Origin: Clostridiales bacterium
GTDB lineage: Bacteria > Bacillota > Clostridia > Oscillospirales > Acutalibacteraceae
Reading direction: 5' to 3'
Assembly: GCA_019418545.1 (NCBI GenBank)
Contig: DYBQ01000002.1
Location: forward strand, 1,979-65,978
Length of the DNA: 64,000 bases
Shown one piece after another: positions 1 through 11,293 of the stretch; positions within the stretch are counted from its first letter, which is position 1, and the number at the start of each line of letters is the position of its first letter. Below the pieces are notes generated by a model. That model was given only the letters and a program-made list of their open reading frames with translations. It did no database searches and was not told the origin of the DNA. Position numbers and translations under genes: made by a program.

Positions 1-41
1 GAATACAACATAGTTTTTCAAAACCGCGTGTCCGCTTCATA

Positions 42-79
42 AATCCCGCTTAGGGGAAACGTTCTTCCCAAGCGGGATT
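42..79. repeat. Inverted repeat near window edge
   Basis: Arms AATCCCGCTT (42-51) and AAGCGGGATT (70-79) are perfect complements and enclose a loop with further GGGAA/TTCCC pairing. There is no clear T tract on either side. It may be the terminator of a gene left of the window. Confidence 0.35.
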
Positions 80-104
80 GGAAGAGACGAGGATAAATAA
101 AGAT

Positions 105-147
105 AAAAAGCCCCCTGCTGTTTCTGGGCCCAAAAACAGCAGGGGGC
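105..147 (-). terminator. Intrinsic terminator of ppdK
   Basis: GCCCCCTGCTGTTT and AAACAGCAGGGGGC form a 14-bp stem around a short loop. On the minus strand the stem is followed by a T-rich run (CTTTTTATC). It lies about 35 bases past the ppdK stop codon. Confidence 0.88.
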
Positions 148-181
148 AATTACATATTTAGAGAGAAACTATGAGGCCAAA

Positions 182-2821
<2,640 letters not shown>

Positions 2822-2922
2822 TGGAAGATACCTCCTACATAATTTTAAATTGGGCAGGACATAAAAAACCTTTCTATAAAAAGGCCTGTCCAAGTTCCCA
2901 ATCTGTCAGCGTGAGATCAACC

Positions 2923-2989
2923 ATCAGCGGGTTTTTCCCGTCTGATGTCGCTCTATCTGTATTATAACAAATCATTGTCTCAAATTCCA
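2923..2989 (-). promoter_or_regulatory. ppdK promoter and 5' leader hairpin
   Basis: TATAAT reads on the minus strand at 2966-2961, with a poor -35 (TGGAAT, 2989-2984) at 17 bases. The predicted start is near 2954, so the hairpin ATCAGACGGG/CCCGCTGAT at 2946-2923 would be almost at the 5' end of a leader of about 130 bases. The rest of the ppdK-prs gap (to 3135) is AT-rich and shows nothing else I can name. Confidence 0.45.
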
Positions 2990-3135
2990 TACCTTTTTTC
3001 GAAAAAAATCTCTCCAAACCCGCTATATTTCATAAAAATAGCACAGCAACATGATACTTGGAAGCATTTTACTTGTGCCCCTTTGACATTTTAAAAAAGC
3101 ATCTTTGTCCAAAAAGAAAATTTTGTGCTTTTGTC

Positions 3136-3164
3136 TTGTAAATCATGTTCCTCGCTGTCATAAT
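3136..3164 (+). promoter_or_regulatory. prs promoter
   Basis: TTGTAA (3136-3141), 17-base spacer, CATAAT (3159-3164). It stands 65 bases upstream of the prs start and has no competing gene between. Confidence 0.65.
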
Positions 3165-3229
3165 AATAGTAGGAATAACTCGCAGCCGCCTCATTATGTT
3201 TGGGGCAGATTTCAGAAAGGGGTAATCGC

Positions 3230-4189
3230 ATGAATTTACATGGAAAGGACATCAAAATTTTTTCCGGCAGCGCTAATATGGAATTGGCCCGTCAAATTGC
3301 TGAAAATCTTGGTCTTCCCTTAGGCAAGTGTAAAGTAACCACCTTTAGTGATGGGGAAATTTCCATTTCTCTGGAAGAATCCGTCCGCGGCTCCGACTGC
3401 TTTATTGTCCAGTCCACCTGCCAGCCTGTTAACTCCCATCTAATGGAAATCCTCATTATGTCCGATGCCATGCGTCGGGCCTCTGCTGCCAGCATCACCG
3501 CCGTGATTCCCTATTATGGCTATGCTCGTCAGGACCGCAAGGCACGGGCACGAGACCCTATTTCTGCCAAACTGGTTGCCAATCTTCTCACCGTCGCCGG
3601 GATTGACCGGGTCGTTACCATGGATTTACATGCAGCTCAAATTCAAGGCTTTTTTGACATTCCTGTTGACCATCTGCTGGGTGCGCCGCTATTGGCTTCT
3701 TTCCTGCGGGAACGTATCCATGGAAGAGAAGAGGACTTTGTAGTGGTTTCTCCTGATTTGGGCTCTGTGACCCGTTCCCGAAATTTTGCACAGCGCATTG
3801 GGTGCCCCCTTGCCATTATTGATAAACGGCGTCCCAAAGCCAATGTTTCGGAAGTTATGAATATTATTGGCGAAATCCGAGGGAAAAAGGTTATTTTAGT
3901 GGACGATATGATTGACACCGCCGGTACATTATGTAATGCTGCCAAAGCCTGTATAGAAAAAGGCGGCGCAACCGAAGTGTATGCCTGCGCTACCCACGGA
4001 GTCCTTTCCGGTCCGGCCATCGACCGAATTCGAGAAAGCTGCATTCAAGAGCTGCTGCTTTTGGATACCATTCCACTGCCAGAGGAAAAACTGCTGCCTA
4101 ACTTCTCTATCCTTTCCACCGCCCCATTGTTTGCACAGGCTATCGACCGGATTTATGAGGACAAGCCTGTTTCCCCCATGTTCCTATAA
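3230..4189 (+). CDS. prs: Ribose-phosphate pyrophosphokinase
   Basis: Makes PRPP from ribose 5-phosphate and ATP for purine, pyrimidine, NAD, His and Trp synthesis. The 319-residue length is standard for the class I enzyme. Visible motifs are the N-terminal IFSGSANMELA, the ATP-loop region YARQDRKARARDPISAK, the flexible loop VVSPDLGSVTRSR, and the PRPP-binding loop VILVDDMIDTAGT. The start at 3230 was chosen because AAAGGGG stands six bases upstream; an earlier in-frame start at 3200 lacks a site. Followed by pth and mfd, an arrangement often seen in Firmicutes. Confidence 0.96.
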   Translation: MNLHGKDIKIFSGSANMELARQIAENLGLPLGKCKVTTFSDGEISISLEESVRGSDCFIVQSTCQPVNSHLMEILIMSDAMRRASAASITAVIPYYGYARQDRKARARDPISAKLVANLLTVAGIDRVVTMDLHAAQIQGFFDIPVDHLLGAPLLASFLRERIHGREEDFVVVSPDLGSVTRSRNFAQRIGCPLAIIDKRRPKANVSEVMNIIGEIRGKKVILVDDMIDTAGTLCNAAKACIEKGGATEVYACATHGVLSGPAIDRIRESCIQELLLLDTIPLPEEKLLPNFSILSTAPLFAQAIDRIYEDKPVSPMFL

Positions 4190-4275
4190 CTGCTTTTTCT
4201 GGCTTTTTCCGGGTTCTTTGCGACATTTTTCTGCTTTCCTTTTCATTTTGAATATGCTATACTGCTGTATAAAAA

Positions 4276-4300
4276 GGCGGGGTGGAATTTCCATCCCGCC
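4276..4300 (+). terminator. Terminator-like hairpin after prs
   Basis: GGCGGGGTGG and CCATCCCGCC pair over ten positions (one G-U) around AATTT. The T tract after it is weak (ATATCCTGTTGTTT), so it may only reduce read-through into pth. Confidence 0.45.
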
Positions 4301-4381
4301 ATATCCTGTTGTTTATAAATGATAAGCCCCGGAAATAGCTTTTCCGGCTTATTCCAAATTTCATACCATAAAGGAGTTCTT

Positions 4382-4996
4382 ATGTTTTCAAAACTTTTTT
4401 CTTCCCGTTCTACAGTCCCTGCTGGGCCGGTAGAATTTTTGATTGTGGGCCTGGGGAATCCTGGCCGTCAGTATGAAAACACCCGTCACAATGCCGGATT
4501 TATCACTTTGGATACGATTGCAGAAAAAATCGGCGCAAGGGTAGACCGCATCAAATTTAAGGGCCTTTGCGGCGAGGGCATGCTTGGCGGCAAAAAGGTC
4601 CTTCTCCTCAAACCCTCTACCTTTATGAATCTCAGCGGCCAGTCAGTACAGGAAGCCATGGCCTTTTATAAGCTGCCGCCGGAAAAGGTGCTGGTTATTT
4701 TTGACGACATCTCTCTGGAGCCCGGAAAACTGCGGATTCGCCGTAAAGGAAGTGACGGAGGCCACAACGGTATTAAAAATATTATCTATCTTTCGGGAAA
4801 GGATACTTTCCCCCGCATTAAAATGGGCGTAGGCAAAAAACCTAACCCTAACTGGGACCTTGCCGATTGGGTGCTCTCCCGTTTTACCGAAGAGGAAGGA
4901 AAAGCCCTTTTGGAAGCTGCCCAGCGGGCTGCCTGTGCCGCAGAACTTATTGTACAGGGAAAGATTGACGAAGCCATGAACCGCTACACTTCCTGA
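4382..4996 (+). CDS. pth: Peptidyl-tRNA hydrolase
   Basis: Recycles peptidyl-tRNAs that drop off the ribosome by cleaving the ester bond to tRNA. The signature VGLGNPGRQYENTRHNAGF holds the conserved Asn and the catalytic His, and FDDISLEPGKLRIRRKGSDG with GGHNGIKNI carries the catalytic Asp region. The product is 204 residues including an unusual N-terminal extension of about 18 residues before FLIVGLGNPG. AAAGGAG lies before the ATG at 4382, which decides this start over the in-frame codon at 4319. mfd follows after 25 bases, so the two are probably co-transcribed. Confidence 0.96.
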   Translation: MFSKLFSSRSTVPAGPVEFLIVGLGNPGRQYENTRHNAGFITLDTIAEKIGARVDRIKFKGLCGEGMLGGKKVLLLKPSTFMNLSGQSVQEAMAFYKLPPEKVLVIFDDISLEPGKLRIRRKGSDGGHNGIKNIIYLSGKDTFPRIKMGVGKKPNPNWDLADWVLSRFTEEEGKALLEAAQRAACAAELIVQGKIDEAMNRYTS

Positions 4997-5021
4997 TGGA
5001 AGTTTGAAAAGGAGCCTGATT

Positions 5022-8000
5022 ATGAAGTTTCTTACCGGAATCCTCTCCGGCACCGGGGAAATGCAGGAGCTTTCCAACGCTGTAAAAAACGGGAAACTCC
5101 CTGCCGCCGTTACCGGTCTTTCCGCTGTACACAAAGCCGCTTATATCAGGACGCTTATTTCGATGACACATCGCCGCGCCCTGCTATTGACCGGTGACGA
5201 ACGGGAAGCGCAGAGGTTGTGTGACGACCTCTCTTCCATGGGTATGCACCCGCTAATCTATCCATTGCGGGATTTCAGCTTCCGGGACACTGCCGGCGCC
5301 AGCCATGAATATGAACTTCAGCGCCTGCAGGTGCTCTCCCGGCTGCTGCTGCCCCAGGATGATTCGGAAGCCTGTGACTGTGTCATAGCCTGCATAGATG
5401 CAGCCTTACAATATGTTTTGCCGCCGGATATTTTGCAGTCCCGTACCCGTACCTTCCACCCCGCCGATGAAGTGAGCCCGGAAGAGGTCGTGAAACTGCT
5501 CGTAAGCTGCGGTTATGAACGGGCGGACCAGATTGAAGGGCCTGGCCAGTTTTCCCGCCGGGGCGGGATTCTTGACTTCTTTACTCCAAGTGCGTCTCTG
5601 CCTGTTAGAATGGAATTTTGGGGAGATGAGATTGACACTCTTTCTTTCTTTGACCCGGAAACCCAGCGCCGGACTGATGATGTGTTGGAGCAGGTGGTGG
5701 TTGCCCCTTCTCGGGAAGTGATTGTCGATAACCCTTCCCTGCTGGCCAAAAAAATCCGTAAACTGGCCGATTCCCTTCGCGGAAAAACTGCCCCAGCTGC
5801 CAAAACCATTCTGCATGGGGAAGCCGACAAACTGGAAAACGGAGTGCATATCGGCTGTGCAGATAAATACATTTCTTTGATTTATGAGAAAGCAGTAACA
5901 CTGTTTGACTATTTTGATACGAACGATACCCTGCTGTTTGTTTCCGAACCGGCAAGAGTCAAAGACCGCGTGCGCTCCGCCCTGTGGCAATGGGGCGAAG
6001 ATGTAAAAGAATACCTGATGGAGGGTGTGCTTTGCCGGGGATTGGATGTCTTTTGGGAAGACTGGGGTATGGTTATGGGCCGGTATGAAAGTTTCGGCGC
6101 CATTTTTCTCGATGTCTTTGCCCATGGCGGCTATGATGCCCCTGTCCGCACACTTCTCAACGTGACGGCACGGCAGCTGTCTGTGTGGGGCGGCAGTACG
6201 GAACTGCTTGCGGAAGATTTACAGGCAATGCTGCACAACCGGTATCGGTGTGTGGTATTGGCAGGCAGTGAGCGTTCTGCCCGGACGGTTGCTGCCGATT
6301 TGCAGGCAGAAAAGCTTCCGGCCGCTTTTTTGGAAGACCCGGAAACCGTTGCTCCCGGCACTGTGGCAGTATTGCCCGGCTCCCTTTCTGCCGGTATGGA
6401 ATTTCCCGAGGCAGGGCTGGGGATTATCAGCCATGGACATATCAATTCTTCCCTAAAACCCAAACGGCAAAAGCGCAATAAAAATGCCCAGGAAATTTAT
6501 AGCCTTGCAGAACTTTCTCCCGGAGATTATGTGGTGCATGTTTCCCACGGAATCGGTATTTTTGAAGGCATTCACAAAATTGAAATGCATGGAGTCGTCA
6601 AAGACTACATTAAAGTTAAGTATGCTAAAAACGATGTGCTCTATGTCCCGGTTACCCAGCTCGATATGGTCTCCAAATATATTGGTCCCCGGGAAGATTC
6701 CGGCGTAAAACTTCATCGCTTGGGCGGAACCGAATGGCAAAAGGCCAAAACCCGGGTACGTGCCGCCGTGCGGGATATGGCCAAGGAACTTATCAAGCTC
6801 TATGCCCAGCGGATGCAGGCAAAAGGCCATGCTTTCCCGGAGGATACCCAATGGCAGCGGGATTTCGAAGCCCATTTTCCCTATGATGAAACCGATGACC
6901 AGCTGCGTTGTATTCATGAAATCAAAGAGGATATGGAGCGGCAGGCACCTATGGACCGCCTGCTTTGCGGCGATGTGGGCTTTGGAAAAACAGAAGTGGC
7001 GCTGCGTGCCGCTTTTAAATGTGTCAGCGATTCCAAGCAATGCGCTTTGCTGGTGCCCACCACTATTTTGGCATGGCAGCATTTCCAGACCATCTGCAAA
7101 CGGATGGAAGGCTTCCCGGTAAAGATTGAGCTGCTCTCCCGGTTTCGCACGCCAAAGCAGCAGGAAGAAATTCTCCGTCAGCTGCGTCGGGGCGAAGTGG
7201 ATATTGTGGTGGGTACCCACCGGCTGGTATCCAAAGACGTAAAATTCCATGACCTGGGGCTGCTGATTATTGACGAAGAGCAGCGGTTCGGCGTGGCACA
7301 GAAAGAAAAGCTGAAGGAAGTCTGTCATAACGTAGATGTATTGACCCTCTCCGCTACCCCCATTCCCCGCACCCTGAACATGGCTCTTTCCGGCATTCGG
7401 GACATGTCGGTTATTGAGGAAGCTCCCCATGACCGTCATCCAGTACAGACCTATGTGTTGGAACACGACCCGGTTATTATCGCCGATGCTATACGTCGGG
7501 AACTGCGAAGGGGCGGACAGGTGTATTACCTTCATAACGACGTTGGCTCTATTGAAAGGGTGGCCGCCAGTATTCAGGCAAAAATCCCCGAGGCCAGGGT
7601 TGGTTTTGGGCATGGAAAAATGAGCGAACATGAACTTTCGGAAGTGTGGCGCAAGCTGATTGACCATGAAATTGATGTGCTGGTGTGTACTACTATTATT
7701 GAAACCGGCGTTGATGTTCCCAACGCCAACACATTGATTATTGATAATGCCGATAGGTTGGGCCTTTCCCAGCTGCACCAGATTAGAGGCCGTGTGGGAC
7801 GTTCTTCCCGCCGGGCTTATGCCTATCTGACTTTTACTCCCAGCAAGGTCCTGACGGAAATCGCACAGAAGCGCCTTTCCGCCATCCGGGAATTTACGGA
7901 ATTTGGTTCCGGATTTAAAATTGCCATGCGGGATTTGGAAATCCGGGGTGCAGGAAATATTCTGGGTGGGGAACAACACGGCCACATGGAATCGGTAGGA

Positions 8001-8519
8001 TATGATTTATATCTCAAGTTGCTGGGCGAAGCAGTCCAGCGGGAAAAAGGCGAAGAAGTGCAGAATGCAGACGAAGAGTGCGTTGTGGATATGCAAATCA
8101 ACGCCCATATCCCAGAAAAATATATTTCCAGTCTCAACCAGCGTCTGGAAATCTATCGCCGGATTGCCGATATCCGCACCTTTGAGGACTCTGCCGATGT
8201 GGTAGATGAGCTTATCGACCGGTTTGGTGACCCGCCCCAGGCAGTGAAGGGCCTGATTGACGTAGCACTTCTGCGGAATTTGGCTGGGTCTCTGGGCATT
8301 ACGGAAGTGAAACAGTTAAACGACCACCTGCTGCTTTATAAGTCTAAGATTGACATGGCTCAAATGGCAAGACTTACCGGCGCCATGAAGGGCAGAGTCC
8401 TTCTGTCTGCCGGAAGCCGCCCCTATATCAGTATCAAAATTCCTTCTGCTCTGGAGCCATTGGCAGTTTTGGAAGAAACTTTGAAACTGATGCAGGAACC
8501 AAATTCGGAGAATCCATGA
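5022..8519 (+). CDS. mfd: Transcription-repair coupling factor Mfd
   Basis: An ATP-driven translocase that removes RNA polymerase stalled at lesions and recruits UvrA. It has 1165 residues, the usual size. The order is a UvrB-like N-terminal half, the CarD-like polymerase-interacting domain near residue 500 (GDYVVHVSHGIGIFEGI), helicase domain 1 with Walker A GDVGFGKTEVALRA and Walker B IIDEEQRFGV, SATPIPRTLNMAL, helicase domain 2 with ETGVDVPNANTLII and QIRGRVGRS, and the C-terminal TRCF domain. The ATG at 5022 has GGAG seven bases upstream; a TTG at 5004 is in frame but lacks a site. It lies 25 bases after pth. Confidence 0.97.
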   Translation: MKFLTGILSGTGEMQELSNAVKNGKLPAAVTGLSAVHKAAYIRTLISMTHRRALLLTGDEREAQRLCDDLSSMGMHPLIYPLRDFSFRDTAGASHEYELQRLQVLSRLLLPQDDSEACDCVIACIDAALQYVLPPDILQSRTRTFHPADEVSPEEVVKLLVSCGYERADQIEGPGQFSRRGGILDFFTPSASLPVRMEFWGDEIDTLSFFDPETQRRTDDVLEQVVVAPSREVIVDNPSLLAKKIRKLADSLRGKTAPAAKTILHGEADKLENGVHIGCADKYISLIYEKAVTLFDYFDTNDTLLFVSEPARVKDRVRSALWQWGEDVKEYLMEGVLCRGLDVFWEDWGMVMGRYESFGAIFLDVFAHGGYDAPVRTLLNVTARQLSVWGGSTELLAEDLQAMLHNRYRCVVLAGSERSARTVAADLQAEKLPAAFLEDPETVAPGTVAVLPGSLSAGMEFPEAGLGIISHGHINSSLKPKRQKRNKNAQEIYSLAELSPGDYVVHVSHGIGIFEGIHKIEMHGVVKDYIKVKYAKNDVLYVPVTQLDMVSKYIGPREDSGVKLHRLGGTEWQKAKTRVRAAVRDMAKELIKLYAQRMQAKGHAFPEDTQWQRDFEAHFPYDETDDQLRCIHEIKEDMERQAPMDRLLCGDVGFGKTEVALRAAFKCVSDSKQCALLVPTTILAWQHFQTICKRMEGFPVKIELLSRFRTPKQQEEILRQLRRGEVDIVVGTHRLVSKDVKFHDLGLLIIDEEQRFGVAQKEKLKEVCHNVDVLTLSATPIPRTLNMALSGIRDMSVIEEAPHDRHPVQTYVLEHDPVIIADAIRRELRRGGQVYYLHNDVGSIERVAASIQAKIPEARVGFGHGKMSEHELSEVWRKLIDHEIDVLVCTTIIETGVDVPNANTLIIDNADRLGLSQLHQIRGRVGRSSRRAYAYLTFTPSKVLTEIAQKRLSAIREFTEFGSGFKIAMRDLEIRGAGNILGGEQHGHMESVGYDLYLKLLGEAVQREKGEEVQNADEECVVDMQINAHIPEKYISSLNQRLEIYRRIADIRTFEDSADVVDELIDRFGDPPQAVKGLIDVALLRNLAGSLGITEVKQLNDHLLLYKSKIDMAQMARLTGAMKGRVLLSAGSRPYISIKIPSALEPLAVLEETLKLMQEPNSENP

Positions 8520-8538
8520 GAAAAGCCCAGATTCGCTC

Positions 8539-8567
8539 TGGACATCCCGGTTTCTTTGCGTTATAAT
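8539..8567 (+). promoter_or_regulatory. Promoter of the PrsA-like lipoprotein gene
   Basis: TGGACA (8539-8544), 17-base spacer, TATAAT (8562-8567), starting just past the mfd stop. It suggests the lipoprotein gene has its own transcription in addition to any read-through. Confidence 0.68.
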
Positions 8568-8640
8568 AGTTTTGTTTCTGCAAAAGAGACAATTTCTGTC
8601 AAAAAGGTTCAAATTATTGAAGAAAGGCATGGTTCCGCAA

Positions 8641-9744
8641 ATGAAATCAATCGTGAAAAAGCTTGCCGCCGGTGTGACGGCCTGCCTTTGCCTGGTATCA
8701 GCTCTTACCGGCTGCTATTCCGAGGATAAAGCCTGGTCTGCAAAGCGCGGCGATGATACGGCCGCTATCGGCGTGTACATCTATTATCTGTCCAGCGCAT
8801 ATTCTGAGGCTCTTGGTAAGGTAGAAGATGCTTCCAAATCCGTTTTTGACCAGGAAATTGATGGAAAAGACGGTACCCAGTGGGTAAAAGACCGGGCAAA
8901 AGAATCCATTCAACTGATGTATTATGTTGACCAGAAGTTTGATGAGCTGGGACTCTCCCTGTCTGATGACGACCAGAATCAGATTACCTCTTTGACCAGC
9001 AATGTGTGGTCCTATTCCAGCAGCCAGCTGAACGAATATGGAATTGCCAAAACTTCTTTGGAAAGAGCATATTCTGAATTTATTGTGAAATACCAGAAGG
9101 TTTTTGAAACCATGTATGGTAAGGGCGGCGAAAAAGAGGTTTCGGATGATGACATCCGCACCTTCTATGAAGATACCTATACGGACTTCGAATATTTCAC
9201 CTGCTCCTATACCAAAACCGATGAAGATGGCAACAGCGAAGATATGACGGATGACGAAAAGGCTGAAGCCAAAACTGATTTTGAGGCATATGTAACCAAA
9301 ATTCAGGATGGCGACTTAACTCTGGAAGAGGCTGCGGAAGAGTATCAGAAGTCTATTGACAGCGATACCAGCACCTATCAGAGCCAGACCGTTGATTTGG
9401 AAACAAACGGCTCTTATTATCCCGATGAGTTTGTGGAGAAGCTGGAATCCATGAAAGAAGGAGAAGTGGCTTATGTGGACTTGCCCGACTCCAACAAATT
9501 TTATGTGATTCAGAAAAATTCCATCAGCAAAAAGTGCGACGAAGTTTTGGCCGATGACAGCCAGCGTTTGAATATCATCGCTACCATGAAGAACGATGAA
9601 TATTCCAACGATATGGAAGAAGCTGCCAAGAAGCTGGATGACATTACCTTTAACGACAGTGCCATTAACAGCTATGACCCGAAGATGTTCTATAGTGACG
9701 CTGATTTGGTATCTTCCGAAAGCTCTTCCACCGCTTCTGAATAA
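8641..9744 (+). CDS. PrsA/SurA-like foldase lipoprotein
   Basis: An exported lipoprotein of 367 residues. The signal peptide (about 1-24) ends in the lipobox LTGC, so Cys25 should be lipidated and the protein held on the outer face of the membrane. The helical N-terminal half resembles the chaperone part of SurA/PrsA. The region around residues 250-315 (EFVEKLESMKEGEVAYV..KFYVIQKN) has the layout of a parvulin domain but is poorly conserved, so peptidyl-prolyl isomerase activity is doubtful. A lipoprotein of this type after mfd is common in Clostridia. An ATG at 8629 is also in frame but sits on top of the AAAGG site. The C-terminus is Ser/Glu rich. Confidence 0.7.
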   Translation: MKSIVKKLAAGVTACLCLVSALTGCYSEDKAWSAKRGDDTAAIGVYIYYLSSAYSEALGKVEDASKSVFDQEIDGKDGTQWVKDRAKESIQLMYYVDQKFDELGLSLSDDDQNQITSLTSNVWSYSSSQLNEYGIAKTSLERAYSEFIVKYQKVFETMYGKGGEKEVSDDDIRTFYEDTYTDFEYFTCSYTKTDEDGNSEDMTDDEKAEAKTDFEAYVTKIQDGDLTLEEAAEEYQKSIDSDTSTYQSQTVDLETNGSYYPDEFVEKLESMKEGEVAYVDLPDSNKFYVIQKNSISKKCDEVLADDSQRLNIIATMKNDEYSNDMEEAAKKLDDITFNDSAINSYDPKMFYSDADLVSSESSSTASE

Positions 9745-9762
9745 TTGACAATGATTTATATG

Positions 9763-9803
9763 AAAACCCTCTGGCCCGTTTTTCCGGGACAGAGGGTTTT
9801 TGT
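9763..9803 (+). terminator. Intrinsic terminator
   Basis: AAACCCTCTG..CCCG and CGGG..CAGAGGGTTTTTG form a strong stem followed by T5. It ends the lipoprotein gene. The minus strand also ends in TTTTC, so it may serve the convergent LCP gene too. Confidence 0.88.
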
Positions 9804-9819
9804 TTATAATTTTCAGCTA

Positions 9820-11025
9820 TTACGGAGCTGTCTGACTCGTTTCAGAAATCAGGTCATCTCCATAGAGGAATTGCCGCAAAAGCGCTGCATTGGCTTCTAC
9901 ATCGGGTTTTAACACCTGATTTCCCTGAGAGCCGTGAAGGTCCACTTCAATGTTTTCATATGTCCCTTTATAGGGGACATACATGGTTTCCACCTGATAA
10001 TTTGGGTAGTCGGGAACCAGCGACGCCAGACCAATTAAATCTGAGTTGGAAAGGTCTGTAGTAACATAGGGCAAGTAGTCTGCGACTACTCCTGCCATAT
10101 CCACAACATTCATCTTTTTAAAGGTATCCAGCATACACAATATCATCTGCCGCTGGCGCCCGGTACGTCCAAAGTCGCTGTCCAAATCCCGAATTCTGGA
10201 AAAATACAAGGCCTCCTCTGCATTTAAATGCTGTACGCCGGCCTCTAAATTCCAGCCTTTTTCTTGATTCATATATGCTGCTTCTTCTTCGGATAGCTCT
10301 ACATCCACGCCGCCCATTTTTTCAATAATGAGTTCAAAGTTCTGGAAATCTGTCTGGATATAATGGTCGATGTTTACCCGAAAATAGTTTTCAATGGTCT
10401 GCATCGTAAGCGCCGCCCCTCCATATGCAAAGGTAGCGTTTAACCGTTCATACCCCACAGTAGGAATATCCAGGTACAAATCCCGCATAAAAGAAACTAG
10501 GCGAAGTGTTTTGTTTTTCTGGTCTACCGAAGCCAGCATCATAATATCCGAGCGGCCATTGCTTCCATCCTTATTCCTGTCCGCGCCGATTAACAGGATA
10601 TTCATAATGCCGTCTTCATTGGCAACTGTCCAGGCTGGAGCGTCGGAAGGCTGCCGCTCATATTGCTCGGTATCCACTTCTTCCCGGTTGATTCGGGAAA
10701 GCATCCATATACCATATCCGCCAACACAGGCCACCAGGAGCAAGACCAGTGACAGCATGACCAACACTGCACGGCGTCCATTGCGCTTTCGCCGGACTTT
10801 TTTCCGATGCTTTCGCTGGCGGCTTTGATATGTGGAACGTCCCGGTTCTCTGGATGGCCCAGGCTCGCCCGTATAGTAATATTGGTCATAGTTTTGAGAA
10901 ACCGGTCTTCTCATACTCCTTCTTTCAGGGGGACGTCCGGTTGTCTTTTTTGCGCTGCCGTTTTTTGAAACAGGACGCTGTGTACGACTGCGCTGTACCG
11001 GCCGCTGTCTGGTATTTCTGGCCAT
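9820..11025 (-). CDS. LytR-CpsA-Psr (LCP) family phosphotransferase
   Basis: Membrane enzyme of the family that attaches wall teichoic acid or polysaccharide from undecaprenyl carriers to peptidoglycan. It has 401 residues: a long, very basic, Arg/Lys/Gln-rich cytoplasmic tail (1-80), one membrane segment (VLVMLSLVLLLVACVGGYGI), and an extracellular LCP domain with MNILLIGADRNKDGSNGRSD, RDLYLDIP and the Arg-rich signature SRIRDLDSDFGRTGRQRQ that binds pyrophosphate. Start ATG at 11025 has AGGAG 11 bases upstream; an ORF open to 11175 has no site. The first cell-envelope gene in this stretch, transcribed alone. Confidence 0.92.
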   Translation of the reverse strand: MARNTRQRPVQRSRTQRPVSKNGSAKKTTGRPPERRSMRRPVSQNYDQYYYTGEPGPSREPGRSTYQSRQRKHRKKVRRKRNGRRAVLVMLSLVLLLVACVGGYGIWMLSRINREEVDTEQYERQPSDAPAWTVANEDGIMNILLIGADRNKDGSNGRSDIMMLASVDQKNKTLRLVSFMRDLYLDIPTVGYERLNATFAYGGAALTMQTIENYFRVNIDHYIQTDFQNFELIIEKMGGVDVELSEEEAAYMNQEKGWNLEAGVQHLNAEEALYFSRIRDLDSDFGRTGRQRQMILCMLDTFKKMNVVDMAGVVADYLPYVTTDLSNSDLIGLASLVPDYPNYQVETMYVPYKGTYENIEVDLHGSQGNQVLKPDVEANAALLRQFLYGDDLISETSQTAP

Positions 11026-11095
11026 TCCTGTTTGTCTCCTTTTATTTAATAGCTTTGTTATAATCAATGTTATATGCGTTGATACAGACTGTTCG

Positions 11096-11121
11096 AAAAA
11101 ACTTTGTGCCAGTGGCAAAGT
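11096..11121 (-). terminator. Terminator-like hairpin in the LCP leader
   Basis: On the minus strand ACTTTG, a 9-base loop, CAAAGT and then TTTTTT. It lies between the promoter at 11275 and the start at 11025, so it could act as an attenuator, or terminate read-through from the amidohydrolase gene. Confidence 0.45.
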
Positions 11122-11246
11122 GCATAAACAGAAAAGTTTTATGAAAAGAGAAACAGACATAGGTTTCCCATTCAATCTGTTCTATGCAGCTTTTTGTACA
11201 ATAAGTTTATTAAAAAACTGAATCAGCATCATGCGATGTTGATATT

Positions 11247-11275
11247 ATTGTAAAGAAAACCCTGTATATTGTCAA
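11247..11275 (-). promoter_or_regulatory. LCP gene promoter
   Basis: TTGACA (11275-11270), exactly 17 bases, TACAAT (11252-11247) on the minus strand, just after the amidohydrolase stop codon. It gives a leader of about 215 bases before the LCP start. Confidence 0.75.
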
Positions 11276-11293
11276 CTAATTCGACAATCTTTC

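Noticed and set aside
6453..7985. 510-codon open frame antisense to mfd
   Set aside because: Covers the mfd helicase motifs in reverse; no independent support.
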